From Welwitschia mirabilis (taxonomy: Eukaryota > Gnetophyta > Gnetopsida > Welwitschiales), in contig JBOZIK010000001.1 of assembly GCA_051453625.1 (NCBI GenBank), forward strand, positions 91,157,490 through 91,221,489: a DNA stretch of 64,000 nucleotides. The letters run 5' to 3'. The notes under the pieces were generated by a model. It saw nothing but the letters and a program-made list of their open reading frames with translations, was not told the origin of the DNA and searched no databases. Numbering within the stretch: the stretch's first letter is position 1; every line of letters begins with the position of its first letter. Position numbers and translations under genes: made by a program. Below, piece after piece: positions 46,122-56,560 of this stretch.

Positions 46122-46340
46122 TGAAGAAATAGTCAATTTCCAGATGATAATGTAAACCCTCTTGTGGATGGAATTTTGGCTGATCAGTGATTTTATTGGG
46201 CTAAAGACATTATTAGAAGATTAAACACATAAACCTGAAGTTGAGCATGAGAGGTTTATGTTTAACTAAACAATGGTATCACAGAATGTTTACTACATAT
46301 GTTAAATATAGTTTAATAAATAAATTGATGGATAGATATG

Positions 46341-46371
46341 TGTGTTTTATTTTATTTTATTTTATTTTATT
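46341..46371 (+). repeat. (TTTTA)n microsatellite
   Basis: About six TTTTA units in the leader of E3. Confidence 0.9.
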
Positions 46372-46498
46372 TCCTCCATCTTTTCAATAGGTGGCGTAGT
46401 TATTTGTTGGTAACATCATGTGATAAGGGGCCAAATTGAGAAACCTCTATAAGTCTTGGATTAGTAAAATTTAAAGTTGATAAACTTCAAAATTTGAC

Positions 46499-46510
46499 GC
46501 TCTGATACCA
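46499..46510 (-). promoter_or_regulatory. primer binding site of E3, tRNA-iMet
   Basis: Minus strand TGGTATCAGAGC, the standard 12-nt complement of the plant initiator tRNA-Met 3' end, perfect here. It is three bases from the LTR end at 46514. Confidence 0.92.
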
Positions 46511-46615
46511 AAATGTAAAGTCCGAAATTTCACACTTAAAAACATTATGTAGCTCTGATACCAAAATGAAATGACCTAAGTTTCGCACTTAAAATTTTCT
46601 TCTAGCTTGATACCA
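46499..46615 (-). repeat. threefold primer-site repeat at the 5' LTR/leader border of E3
   Basis: Plus-strand words GCTCTGATACCA (46499-46510), GCTCTGATACCA (46552-46563) and AGCTTGATACCA (46604-46615), each followed by AAAATG. The unit is about 53 bp and its spacer (TGTAAAGTCCG..CACACTTAAAA) is partly conserved. The outer copy is the true primer site; the other two lie inside the LTR. The 3' LTR shows the same two inner copies. Confidence 0.85.
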
Positions 46616-46891
46616 AAATGTAATGGTAATACAGTTTTCTAATGATTGAAGCTTATTTGTCAAAATGTTTCTTTTATCTAACGTCTGGCTCATAATGGTG
46701 CTTTTACAAATATTATACTCTTTTTTTTGACATACTCATAATCCTCTTAAGAACCCTTGGTAATTTTTTTCTTGAATAGAAATATAAATAAACTATATTT
46801 TGAGAAATACATTATTCGACATAAAACAATATTATCATAAGAACATTCCATGAAAATCTATCTATAACAGAATTTTTGATGCACAATCAAA

Positions 46892-46928
<37 letters not shown>

Positions 46929-47139
46929 TTTATTAGCTTGTAAATAAGGAAAACATTGTTCATACAAGATCAAGATTCATTCCTCAAGAGTTACAAGCCA
47001 TTACATAGAAACTCAAATACATTATCTCTCAAATGCAGAATCACAAAAACTAACTCCTATATAAGGCTCATTAGTGCATAATGTTTCCAAACATGTGAAT
47101 CACATAAAAGACACCCAAATTTAACTTCTTTTACCTCAT

Positions 47140-47951
47140 NNNNNNNNNNNNNNNNNNNNNNNNNNNNNNNNNNNNNNNNNNNNNNNNNNNNNNNNNNNNN
47201 NNNNNNNNNNNNNNNNNNNNNNNNNNNNNNNNNNNNNNNNNNNNNNNNNNNNNNNNNNNNNNNNNNNNNNNNNNNNNNNNNNNNNNNNNNNNNNNNNNNN
47301 NNNNNNNNNNNNNNNNNNNNNNNNNNNNNNNNNNNNNNNNNNNNNNNNNNNNNNNNNNNNNNNNNNNNNNNNNNNNNNNNNNNNNNNNNNNNNNNNNNNN
47401 NNNNNNNNNNNNNNNNNNNNNNNNNNNNNNNNNNNNNNNNNNNNNNNNNNNNNNNNNNNNNNNNNNNNNNNNNNNNNNNNNNNNNNNNNNNNNNNNNNNN
47501 NNNNNNNNNNNNNNNNNNNNNNNNNNNNNNNNNNNNNNNNNNNNNNNNNNNNNNNNNNNNNNNNNNNNNNNNNNNNNNNNNNNNNNNNNNNNNNNNNNNN
47601 NNNNNNNNNNNNNNNNNNNNNNNNNNNNNNNNNNNNNNNNNNNNNNNNNNNNNNNNNNNNNNNNNNNNNNNNNNNNNNNNNNNNNNNNNNNNNNNNNNNN
47701 NNNNNNNNNNNNNNNNNNNNNNNNNNNNNNNNNNNNNNNNNNNNNNNNNNNNNNNNNNNNNNNNNNNNNNNNNNNNNNNNNNNNNNNNNNNNNNNNNNNN
47801 NNNNNNNNNNNNNNNNNNNNNNNNNNNNNNNNNNNNNNNNNNNNNNNNNNNNNNNNNNNNNNNNNNNNNNNNNNNNNNNNNNNNNNNNNNNNNNNNNNNN
47901 NNNNNNNNNNNNNNNNNNNNNNNNNNNNNNNNNNNNNNNNNNNNNNNNNNN
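47140..47951. other. assembly gap, 812 N
   Basis: Inside the 5' LTR of E3; by comparison with 38.6-39.4 kb it should hold LTR sequence. Confidence 0.95.
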
Positions 47952-48899
47952 CAAGTCTCGGTAAACACAAAAAGCTCAATGAATAGTATGCCCTATCAAA
48001 GGGGTGTTAAATACCCATTTGTCTAGAGGATCATTCCTATGACCAATAGGAACCCTTCAGGTGGAATAATCCCTTGAAGTCACAAGACATTATGTCATGC
48101 AACAACTAGATGAATAATCACCCTGCTCACTCTAATAGCCATTCTTATGGCTAATAGGAGCTCTTCAAGAGATCTAGCCCCTGAAACCACATGATTCGGT
48201 CACTTAGCGAAGTTTTTCAGCATAGTACAGAAATAATAGTCAAGGTATTTTATGCATAAGAAAAATATTTAATTAAGACATGTAAAAGGATGTAAGAATG
48301 AATTAAAACATATAAGAAATAGATGGAAGTGCATGAACCATATAAAAGATTAAAGTAAATGATAACACCATACAAGAAATTTTATGAAAGCCAAGAATCA
48401 TACAAGAAAGGAATGAAAGATCATAAGACCATACCAATTTTAAGATGAAACTCAAGATCTCATAAAGGTTGCAAGGCTCTAAGGCTTTTTCAGTCTCTAA
48501 GATTCAGTAGTAAAGGATTATTCAAAAAAAATTGAAAGTGAGGGAAGAGGAGGAAGAGGGTTTGGTTTGGTGGAATGTGATGGGTCATGAGAACATAAAG
48601 ATAAAACATCATAAATGAGGGTGGTTATATGATGGGGATTCCCTTACCTTCCCAAGCCACTGGGAAAATAATAAATAATAATTATGCTTGCCAAATGAAA
48701 ATATTCCATATACATAAGAGAAATTTCTTTAAAATTTAAAAATAGTAACTTTAAATATTAAGCATCTCTATTTAAAATAATTTTAATTTCAAATCCGCAA
48801 CTCATTAGCATTTTCAAAAATGAACAATTAAGTGAATAAGGTTAAAGCATAAAATAATAATTAAGGAACTATTAGCTATAAAGGAAAACATCCAAGAAT

Positions 48900-49163
48900 T
48901 TGCATGAAATATTATCCTTATTTTCTTTTGACTTATTTATCAAAATATTTTGAACTTAAGTCTTGATTGTTTAAAATTCNNNNNNNNNNNNNNNNNNNNN
49001 NNNNNNNNNNNNNNNNNNNNNNNNNNNNNNNNNNNNNNNNNNNNNNNNNNNNNNNNNNNNNNNNNNNNNNNNNNNNNNNATAACTTACATGAAGTATTAT
49101 CCTTATTTTCTTTTGACTTATTTATCAAAATATTTTGAACTTAAGTCCTGATTGTTAAAAATT
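48900..49163. repeat. 100-N gap flanked by an ~80-bp near-identical repeat
   Basis: 48905-48978 and 49084-49163 both read 'TGAA.TATTATCCTTATTTTC...AAAATATTTTGAACTTAAGTC'. The 3' LTR has this once (40345-40416), so it is probably a redundant contig end. Confidence 0.88.
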
Positions 49164-49180
49164 TGGGTCATGACAATGAA

Positions 49181-50212
49181 ACCTTTTCTTTTGTATCTTT
49201 CATTGTCCTCTTTATGGATTTATTATTTCCTTCCAATTCTTAAGGGGAAGAGATTCTTAATGATTTTGATACATTAATGGGTTTGGAGGGTATGTCCTAT
49301 TCCAACCCCTATTCTTAGCTTTCAGGTTAAAGTTTGCCTATTGCTTACCCTTGTCTATAGCCTCCTCGTCATCCACCTATAGCTCCACAGTCCATTGTAA
49401 ATGAGTAGGGTTAAGTGTCTTACTACACTGATTAGCTCTTTTCAATGGTGAAGACCCTATACCCAAGGTTAAGAAGTTGATGGATCAGTTGGGGAAATAT
49501 CAGTTCCTTTATAGCCTCTTGCATATACAAGTTACACATCTATCTCTTATATGATGTTTAGATTCATTATCACTTTAAGGTGGTGAATGCACCATGGGAC
49601 TTTGAGTACAGCTATTCTACTCACTTTATTACACATTATTCTTCACAACGTGAATGACTTACTCCACTCTAAAACTTCTACAACCTAGTTAATATGTTGG
49701 AGTCCTTCTAATGTATGGCTTGTCATGGGATTAAGAAGCAAGAGTCCATGAGTGATTTTCTTTGGATTCTAGAGAATCAGGTGAAGAACATGCACTTCAC
49801 AAAGAAGAGGTTGTAGGGAGATGTTTCTTGTATCACTGCATTGGAAGAAGGTTAGACTACCCTATTTGCTTGACTCGTAAAAAGTGAGAGGATGATTTAG
49901 GCCTATGTGGATTGTTTAGTGATTATCATTAATGATATCAATGTGCTATACCATGGCAGGAAGATTTTAAAGGAGCATCTATTAGGGACATTAATTGCTT
50001 ATGGTAAGCTTCATATGATGCTTTATAATATCCTATCACTAAGGCAGATTTTGCAGTAGGTTCTTCTTATATTGAAATTAGTGCTGCAGTGATTCCCACA
50101 TAGCCTACTAGGATGGAAGTTAGTCTAGGTCACATGGAACCTTCTATTACAAGTGCAAAGGATCACAACCCAGTTCCCTTCACTGTGGAGGATCTCCTTC
50201 CTCCTCAGCAGT
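49181..50212 (+). pseudogene. gene-like locus in E2, later exons
   Basis: Continues the plus-strand locus broken by E3. An acceptor TTAGCTTTCAG precedes 49326; a proline-rich text (PPRHPPIAPQSIVNE) follows. Then come FNGEDPIPKVKKLMDQLGKY, VVNAPWDFEYSYSTHFITHY, GIKKQESMSDFLWILENQVK, NMHFTKKRL, GDVSCITALEEG, AYVDCLVIIINDINVLYHGR, and a last stretch HMEPSITSAKDHNPVPFTVE, DLLPPQQ, stop near 50212. Stops are few and of C-to-T type. Family unknown; a gag-like or host protein are both possible. It ends about 190 bp from the E2 primer site. Confidence 0.5.
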
Positions 50213-50403
50213 GATGTAGTTCACCTGTCAAGGCATCATGCACCTTGTTTTCACTAGTGCCTTGTTTTCTTTGGTAATCATATTCTTGTCTTTGATGTAC
50301 TATTGGCCTTTGAACTTGTTTTCTAAATATGAAACTTTACTTATTTATAAACTAAGTTCCTTCCTTGTTTTCCTCAAAGCAGCAGTTTACCACTTTATTT
50401 TTT

Positions 50404-50415
50404 GCTTTGATATCA
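50404..50415 (-). promoter_or_regulatory. primer binding site of E2, tRNA-iMet type
   Basis: Minus strand TGATATCAAAGC, two G-to-A changes from TGGTATCAGAGC, two bases from the LTR. Confidence 0.85.
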
Positions 50416-50417
50416 AA

Positions 50418-50832
50418 TATAATGTCCCATTTTACTAATTTTGGATTACTTTGCATAAAAAGGAACATATAAAATAATATGCCAAGATCAATAGGAATAA
50501 CAAGGAACGAGTTGAAAATAATGTAGCTTTTAGTATTGGAAAGAGTGAACTATGTTTCTCATCATTAACCAACAGCCCTAGACTAGTGGTCAAAGGTAAA
50601 GACATGGATTAGGACTTAAGTCCCCCTCTTGGGATCCTTAGGGATCAGCCAAGATTGTTATCAGTTACATGCACTTAGTCTATCCCCCCTCACCTAATAC
50701 CATAGGCTTATATTGCATAATGAAGGAATACATCTTTTTATACTTGGGTCACACCCATTCATCTCTCTATTAATTACACTTATTTAGTACTTAATACACT
50801 TATTACACAATTAGTAAATTTGGAACATTACA
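50418..50832 (-). mobile_element. 5' LTR of E2
   Basis: 415 bp, homologous to 30907-31318; right end GGAACATTACA followed by the CTTAG duplication. Confidence 0.93.
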
Positions 50833-50837
50833 CTTAG
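50833..50837 (+). repeat. target-site duplication of E2, right copy
   Basis: CTTAG, identical to 30902-30906. Confidence 0.85.
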
Positions 50838-50979
50838 CTTCTTTAATCTTTGTCATTTCTTTAATTCCTTGTCAAGAGTTTCATAAATGAACAATGCCTA
50901 GTTATAATTTATTCCATTCTTCCATATAACCTGAAATAATACAATATCACATTAGACAACTTTGACTTTTATACTTGTT

Positions 50980-52236
50980 GTGATGACAAATTGTGTGTTT
51001 TTGATGGAGTATTTTAAGTAAATTTATAGGATATTTAGATAGGTTAAAACACACATGAATTATTGAGAGTCAAGGAGAAAATCACGGAAATGTACAATTA
51101 CCAGCCCATTCAGAGGCATGTTGGATTAATTTTAATAATTCATATTTTAAGGAGGAATTAATATTACATAAAGCCAAATTTAATTGATTAAGATCTTAAA
51201 TAAGTCTGTCGTCCCTTCTATTATCTGAGTAATCATTAGAATGACATCACCTCCATATTAACTAGGATGTTAAATAGACTGACATGAAGGATAAATAGAG
51301 AACTCTCTTAATGTGTTATCATCTCCACCATTGTCTAGATGATAACTGGAATGATCATCTAATTTTAGTTAATATATCAAACTTCACTAAACTTGTGCAA
51401 TGTGTCATGTACTTTTTGCATGCTGTTATGGTTTTACTACTTCTGTTTAGATTTGCTATTATTAGAGCTTGTTATTGTTAATAAATACAACCTTTCCCAT
51501 TAACTAGAATCATCTTCATTGCATCAAAAAATTTTATGATAGGAGATCAAAGGATTAAAGGTCTATCTGTTAGCTATAAAAGGAGTTTTCCTTGGTCTTG
51601 GGTTATGTCTCCTTGATTGAGGTGTTGCTACTTTATAATAGGATGTTGATTTGACTTAATATAGATCTTCTTTTGGTTTTATATATATTCATGTGCATGT
51701 CCCTTATGGTTTATGTTGGTTATGATTTTATGATAATTTAATAATTAATGTAGGTCATAAAGGAAAACCTTTATCAAGGTTGAAATCATTAGTTAGGAAC
51801 TTTCATTGCATTTTATATTTCCTAGATTAATCATGACATGTCTTTCATATTCTTTTTGATACACTTGATAGCCTAACTTGATAGCCTAGGTTGGTTTTGA
51901 TTAGTATCAATTTTCTTAATTAATCTAGGTTATATAAGGCTAATCTTGGTAACAGAGATTTAGTAGCCAAATAGATATTGCATTTAGAATAGATTGCATT
52001 TGTATTTGCATAGTATGTTTACTTTTCTTATGTTGTTGATTTTTATTTTGAACCATAAAAAGAAAAACATAAAAAATACTTCATGAAATTAATTCTATTT
52101 CTTATAGCCTCATGCCTTCGACGGATTGCCACATTCAAGTCTACTTCCATCTATATTAGTTTGTTATATTTGTGTACATTTGTGATTCATAGGATTTGAT
52201 AAAGAATGTAACATTTAATAAATACATACTACAACA
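50980..52236 (+). mobile_element. probable 5' LTR of a second Athila-like element (E5)
   Basis: The right end is set by a primer site four bases on: ...ATACATACTACAACA. The last ~55 bp resemble 58076-58131 ('GATTTGATAAAG.ATGTAA'). The left end is uncertain; TGTGATGACAAATTG near 50979 is a candidate. Two copies of the CATCTAGATG-type motif lie inside. No gene seen. Confidence 0.5.
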
Positions 52237-52239
52237 TCG

Positions 52240-52257
52240 TGGCACTATTGCCGAGAG
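52240..52257 (+). promoter_or_regulatory. primer binding site of E5, tRNA-Asp type
   Basis: TGGCACTATTGCCGAGAG matches TGGCGCCGTTGCCGGGGA at 13 of 18 positions; all differences are transitions. Confidence 0.75.
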
Positions 52258-53110
52258 GACCTCAAAGAGTTCAAGGATTGTTGTTACCTAGATAAGTGCT
52301 TTGAATTTTGATTTAGATATTTGTTTATAGTAATATTATATTTTTATTATAAATATCATGGTTTTTATTTCCATGTTTTTTTTCACATTTTTCATTTTTC
52401 ATTTCATGTTTTTTGAGCCTATCATCCTTTTTGTCATTCAGATGACACAGGAAATGATGACTTAGGGTTAGGATTTTTCTAAGATTTTTTTGCAGTTTTT
52501 TTTTTTTGGGTTTCTATCACAAAATAAATTGCTATCATCTCCTCTATTATCTAGATGATATAGGTAAATGACTATCAATTGTAGTTTTAGTTCTATTTCT
52601 ATTTTTCTCTATTTTCCATTTATGTTTTTGGTTTTGTGTGTAGTTGTCCTCTAGGTAATCGCTCAGATGATGATAGAGATAACACTGCAAAATTATCATT
52701 GACCATGTAGAGGTATGATACACTAGAGTAAAAACATGAAGTATTAGAGGGAGTGAAGCCTAATCGAGTAAAATATTAGAAAGTGTCTAGTTAACTTCAA
52801 GATTAACCTAGGTATGCACATCCCAAGTACGTGAAGAATTCCAACAATTGAATAAAAATTTCTCAAATTTCATTATTTTAAAAAGAAATAGCATAGAAGC
52901 AAATTATTTTTTAATCTATTTTGAATACAATACAAATTATTTTTTTAATCTATTTTAAATACAATGCAAAAGCAAAAGCAAATAGCATCATCCAATACAT
53001 CATCATGATAAGAACTACTAATGCAAATACATATAATGCAAATGTGAAACTTAAAGATTTAACAACCCATAAAAAATGTGAGATCCAAAACTTTTTTAGT
53101 TACCTCATGG
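52258..53110 (+). other. leader of E5
   Basis: T-rich leader with two or three copies of the CATCTAGATG-type motif (52421-52460, 52534-52572, weaker at 52645). The small frame 52921-53121 is chance or a gag start. Confidence 0.5.
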
Positions 53111-54800
53111 TGATGATGTAGAATTAAAAAACTTAAACACTTATCTAACCTTTTTAGGAGAACCTAATGAAGATCCTTTTCAATATCTCGTTGACATAGA
53201 ATAATTAGTGCTTACTTTAGGGAATAGAAAAAAATGAATTTATAATAGAACCTATGTGATTAGGTTTGCTATCATACTTAGATATAGAACAAAACATTGG
53301 CTTAAAACCATGCCTCATAAAAGTCATAAAATCTAGAGTTAAGTATGAGACAATTTTATCAAAAGATTCATGAGCACAACAAAAAACAGAAAAAAAGAAG
53401 TCATAAATTTCCAATAACAAACTAATGAGGATTATGCCATAACATATAAATGATTCTTTATAGCAATGCATTCTAATCTTATTAATAAATTCCCTAAAAA
53501 ATAATTAATAGATTATTTTTATAGTGAATTGAATAGGGAAATCCAACAATTTGTATATCTTTTGTATTGTGCCAACTTGATAAATTTTAGAAAATGCATG
53601 GAAGTTGGTAAAATATCTTATTGAAATTAGTCAAACTTGGCCTAAAGCAACTTTAAAGAAAACCAAACTATGGGTTAAATGATAAAGGATTTAAAAGAAG
53701 AAAAATATGATAAGGAGTAAGTTTAACATGATTTAACAAATGTGATTAAATCACTCACTACTTCTTTGGAGAAGTACACTCAAATGATTATAGATGTACA
53801 AGTAGCAAATGAAAAGTGTGTAACATCAATATGTAATATATGCAACGATAACTCTTATGTAATAAAATAATGTCCCTTGTTACCTACATGTAAAGAGAAA
53901 ATCCTTAAAGAAGTNNNNNNNNNNNNNNNNNNNNNNNNNNNNNNNNNNNNNNNNNNNNNNNNNNNNNNNNNNNNNNNNNNNNNNNNNNNNNNNNNNNNNN
54001 NNNNNNNNNNNNNNNNNNNNNNNNNNNNNNNNNNNNNNNNNNNNNNNNNNNNNNNNNNNNNNNNNNNNNNNNNNNNNNNNNNNNNNNNNNNNNNNNNNNN
54101 NNNNNNNNNNNNNNNNNNNNNNNNNNNNNNNNNNNNNNNNNNNNNNNNNNNNNNNNNNNNNNNNNNNNNNNNNNNNNNNNNNNNNNNNNNNNNNNNNNNN
54201 NNNNNNNNNNNNNNNNNNNNNNNNNNNNNNNNNNNNNNNNNNNNNNNNNNNNNNNNNNNNNNNNNNNNNNNNNNNNNNNNNNNNNNNNNNNNNNNNNNNN
54301 NNNNNNNNNNNNNNNNNNNNNNNNNNNNNNNNNNNNNNNNNNNNNNNAGATTTTGAAAATAGATTAAATAATTTAAACTTCCAATCAAACAAATTCCAAC
54401 CAAGATCTTAAAATTCTTAAAATCAAAATTAGAATGAACTAGTTATAGAAGAGTTGATAAAAACTAACACAAACATTGAAAATTTAGTTAATGTGTTTCA
54501 ACAAATAATATTAGCCCTTCAAAGATCACAAGTATATCTTATAACTCAACCTTTTCCTAATTCAAATGAAATAAAAAGAGATTGAAAAATAGTTGATACA
54601 CCATCCCCTATCTATGAAAATTTAACTTCTAAAAATTATGAGGAAGCTAAGGAAGAGGATGATATAGAAATATTGAAAACATATAATTTTACTTTAACTT
54701 TAGATGAGCCTTCACGAAAGAACAAAAGAAAAAGACAAGCTACCTCTTGGCTTTATAAACTAAATACAAATCCTATTTTTTATGAACACTTAAAATATTT
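53111..54800 (+). pseudogene. gag of E5, decayed, with 433-N gap
   Basis: Plus strand near 53150-53200 reads FLGEPNEDPFQYLVDIE, a gag capsid opening. Later text (54360-54800) includes EELIKTNTNIENLVNVFQQI and ILALQRSQVYLITQPFP, then an acidic stretch and RKNKRKRQATSWLYKLNTNP, consistent with an Athila gag end. A gap (53915-54347) hides the centre. Many stops. Confidence 0.6.
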
Positions 54801-55440
54801 AATTTAAGATGTTAGTATCAACTTATCCTTTTAAAAAATCTTGTAAGAAAATCCTAAGTATGCTAAGTTGTGGAAAGACTTGGATACAAGAAAATGAAAA
54901 CTTACTATTCCTAGTAGAGTCTTTCTTGCATAATTCATTTCCAACTTAGGCATAAACGAAGCACCTAAATTTAAAAATCTAGAACAACTTTAATAAGTGT
55001 TACTTTAAAAGGAAATAAGAAAATCAGAAAAGGTTTAATCGACATAGGAGAAAGTGTAAACATCATGCCTCTTTACGTTTGTAAAAGACTTGGGTTAGAA
55101 GAAAAAATTAAACCTACATAAATCACCTTAGAATTAGCTGATACATCAACTAGGAAACCTTTATGGATCACTAAAAAGGTTAATTATCCAAACATAAGAA
55201 TCCTTCTACCCCAGAGACATGGTTATAATTGAAGTACAACATGATGGAAGTTACCCACTACTTTTAGGAAGAGCCTTTTGTGCAATCATCCATTGCATCA
55301 TAGATACCTGAACTAGAATAATGAAATGTCACATTGGTAATAATAAATACACTATTAAAGTTTTTGATGTTGTAAAAAAAAGATATGGATGATGAGAAAA
55401 ATCTAGAAAAAAGAGCTAAACCAACTTTATTTGTATAACA
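54801..55440 (+). pseudogene. aspartic protease of E5
   Basis: Plus strand reads LKGNKKIRKGLIDIGESVNI, MPLYVCKRLGLEEKIKPT, ITLELADTSTRKPLWIT (the DLGASVNLMP---Y--LGLGELKPT-ITL-LAD block of Athila proteases, with G-A changed to G-E), then GSYPLLLGRAFCAIIHCIID (usual --PIILGRPFLATA-ALID). Active-site aspartate present, stops nearby. Confidence 0.85.
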
Positions 55441-56560
55441 TCATCTGGTTGACATGAGATTAAGAATGCTGTAAGATTCAACTTTGCATAAAACTATAAT
55501 AGAAATAAGTAGTTCTGATCATGAGGATGAAGAAGTAAAATCTATTAACAGAAAAGAAGTCCAAGATGTAAAATTAATTGCAAAATTTTGTTATAAACCC
55601 CCATGTCATCTAGATGACATAGTAAGATGATAGTACAAAAAATCACAAATCAACAAAAGAAAAAGAAGAATAATGAAAAAAGGGAAGATATAGTTATTGG
55701 TTAGAAAATAAAAGAGAATATTCAACATAGTAAGAACAAAAACAACAATGAGTAAAGGAGGAATAATGAAACACCCATAAAATCTAAATCAAACTTAATA
55801 AAAAATAGACCTATCATTTTCAATGTAGCAATTCAATTTAGAAAATCTTCTCATGTTTCTTCATTTTATTCTTTTAAAAATATTCAAAGAAATATTACTT
55901 TCTATTCTACCAAGTTCACTTTAGCTTTTAATAATAAATATTTTCAAAAGTATGACTTGGAAAACCTTAGAATTTAAAATTGTAGAAAATCTTATCTTTT
56001 TGATATATCATACTTTGAATTGAGACTTAGAGAACTTCTTAAGTATATTAAACCTTCCCTAATCATTCATCTTAAGATGCTTTCTTCAAAATTTTTTATT
56101 CCTAATAATATCATTAATCTTTTTCATTCTCAATATCAATCTTTAAATGAAATCTATATTTGAAATTCTTCATAGCAGGCATTTGATAAGAGATTGTTCT
56201 TCCATGAATTATCTAAACTTTTCATCTCCTATATTGCTCATAAATTTTGTAAAGTTAAGATGTTACCTTCTCATGCATATGTACCTTTCTTGTTTTATCA
56301 TTGGTCTTTATTTGCTTTGGTTCTTATGTTTCCAAGAAAATACATTACTTTAGGACCTGAATGAATTCTTCTTTCTTTTTCTTTTTCTTTCTTTTTAATA
56401 AAATATTCAGTAGGATTTAGGATTCAAATAAAATTTGTTTTTAGTTTGTTGAATATTTCCTTTTTAATTATGTTGTCATGTTTTTTTAAATAGTTTTTTA
56501 TTTTTAATAAATTAATCTCTCGATGTGTTTTAGAGAAAGTACATTTTTAGTGGCTCAGTT
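55441..56560 (+). other. E5 internal after protease, no RT seen
   Basis: Coding-like start (HLVDMRLRML, SSSDHEDEEVKSINRKEVQD) then AT-rich text. No RT, RNase H or integrase motif was found on either strand. One CATCTAGATG motif at 55601-55636. The 68-codon frame 56147-56353 is T-rich and unassigned. Confidence 0.5.

Larger units (their letters stand above)
38512..49175 (-). mobile_element. E3: non-autonomous LTR element carrying gene fragments
   Basis: Minus-strand element nested in E2: 5' LTR 46514-49175, perfect tRNA-iMet primer site 46499-46510, about 6 kb internal region, polypurine tract after a gypsy-type pol tail (ED-TS-like, 40440-40460), 3' LTR 38512-40428. The LTRs align well ('AATGAACAGTATGCC', 'GGTATTTAAG/GTGTTAAATACCC' blocks). 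The internal region has no recognisable gag, protease, RT or integrase. It holds an HSP90 fragment, a CpG-rich gene-like segment and a duplicated 1.6 kb block. It would have depended on enzymes of a related chromovirus. Precedent for such capture: maize Bs1 (established knowledge). Confidence 0.8.
46514..49175 (-). mobile_element. 5' LTR of E3
   Basis: Plus-strand ends TGTAAAGTCC...GTCATGACA. It contains an 812-N gap (47140-47951) and a 100-N gap (48980-49079) flanked by a near-duplicate. An (AT)n tract lies at 46893-46926. Compared with the 3' LTR, the piece carrying the TATA box (TCTATTTATAAC on plus) is missing near 48555. ORFs across the gaps are meaningless. Confidence 0.85.
30907..50832 (-). 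mobile_element. E2: chromovirus-type Ty3/gypsy element with nested E3
   Basis: Complete minus-strand element: 5' LTR 50418-50832, tRNA-iMet-type primer site, a plus-strand intron-bearing gene-like locus, gag, zinc knuckle, protease, RT, RNase H, integrase, polypurine tract, 3' LTR 30907-31318, with perfect CTTAG duplications outside. LTR ends are the inverted pair TGTAATGTCCCA / TGGGACATTACA. The two LTRs differ at roughly one base in six, so the insertion is old. The element is about 19.9 kb, of which about 10.7 kb is the later insertion E3 (38512-49175). All pol domains carry stops. Confidence 0.92.

Noticed and set aside
46499-46615. tRNA genes or a CRISPR-like array from the repeated GCTCTGATACCA words
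   Set aside because: Only the 3' end of tRNA-iMet is matched, as in primer sites; no cloverleaf, and spacers are themselves similar.
50238-50438. 66-codon hydrophobic plus-strand ORF as a small membrane protein
   Set aside because: T-rich leader of E2 running into its primer site and LTR; no homology seen.
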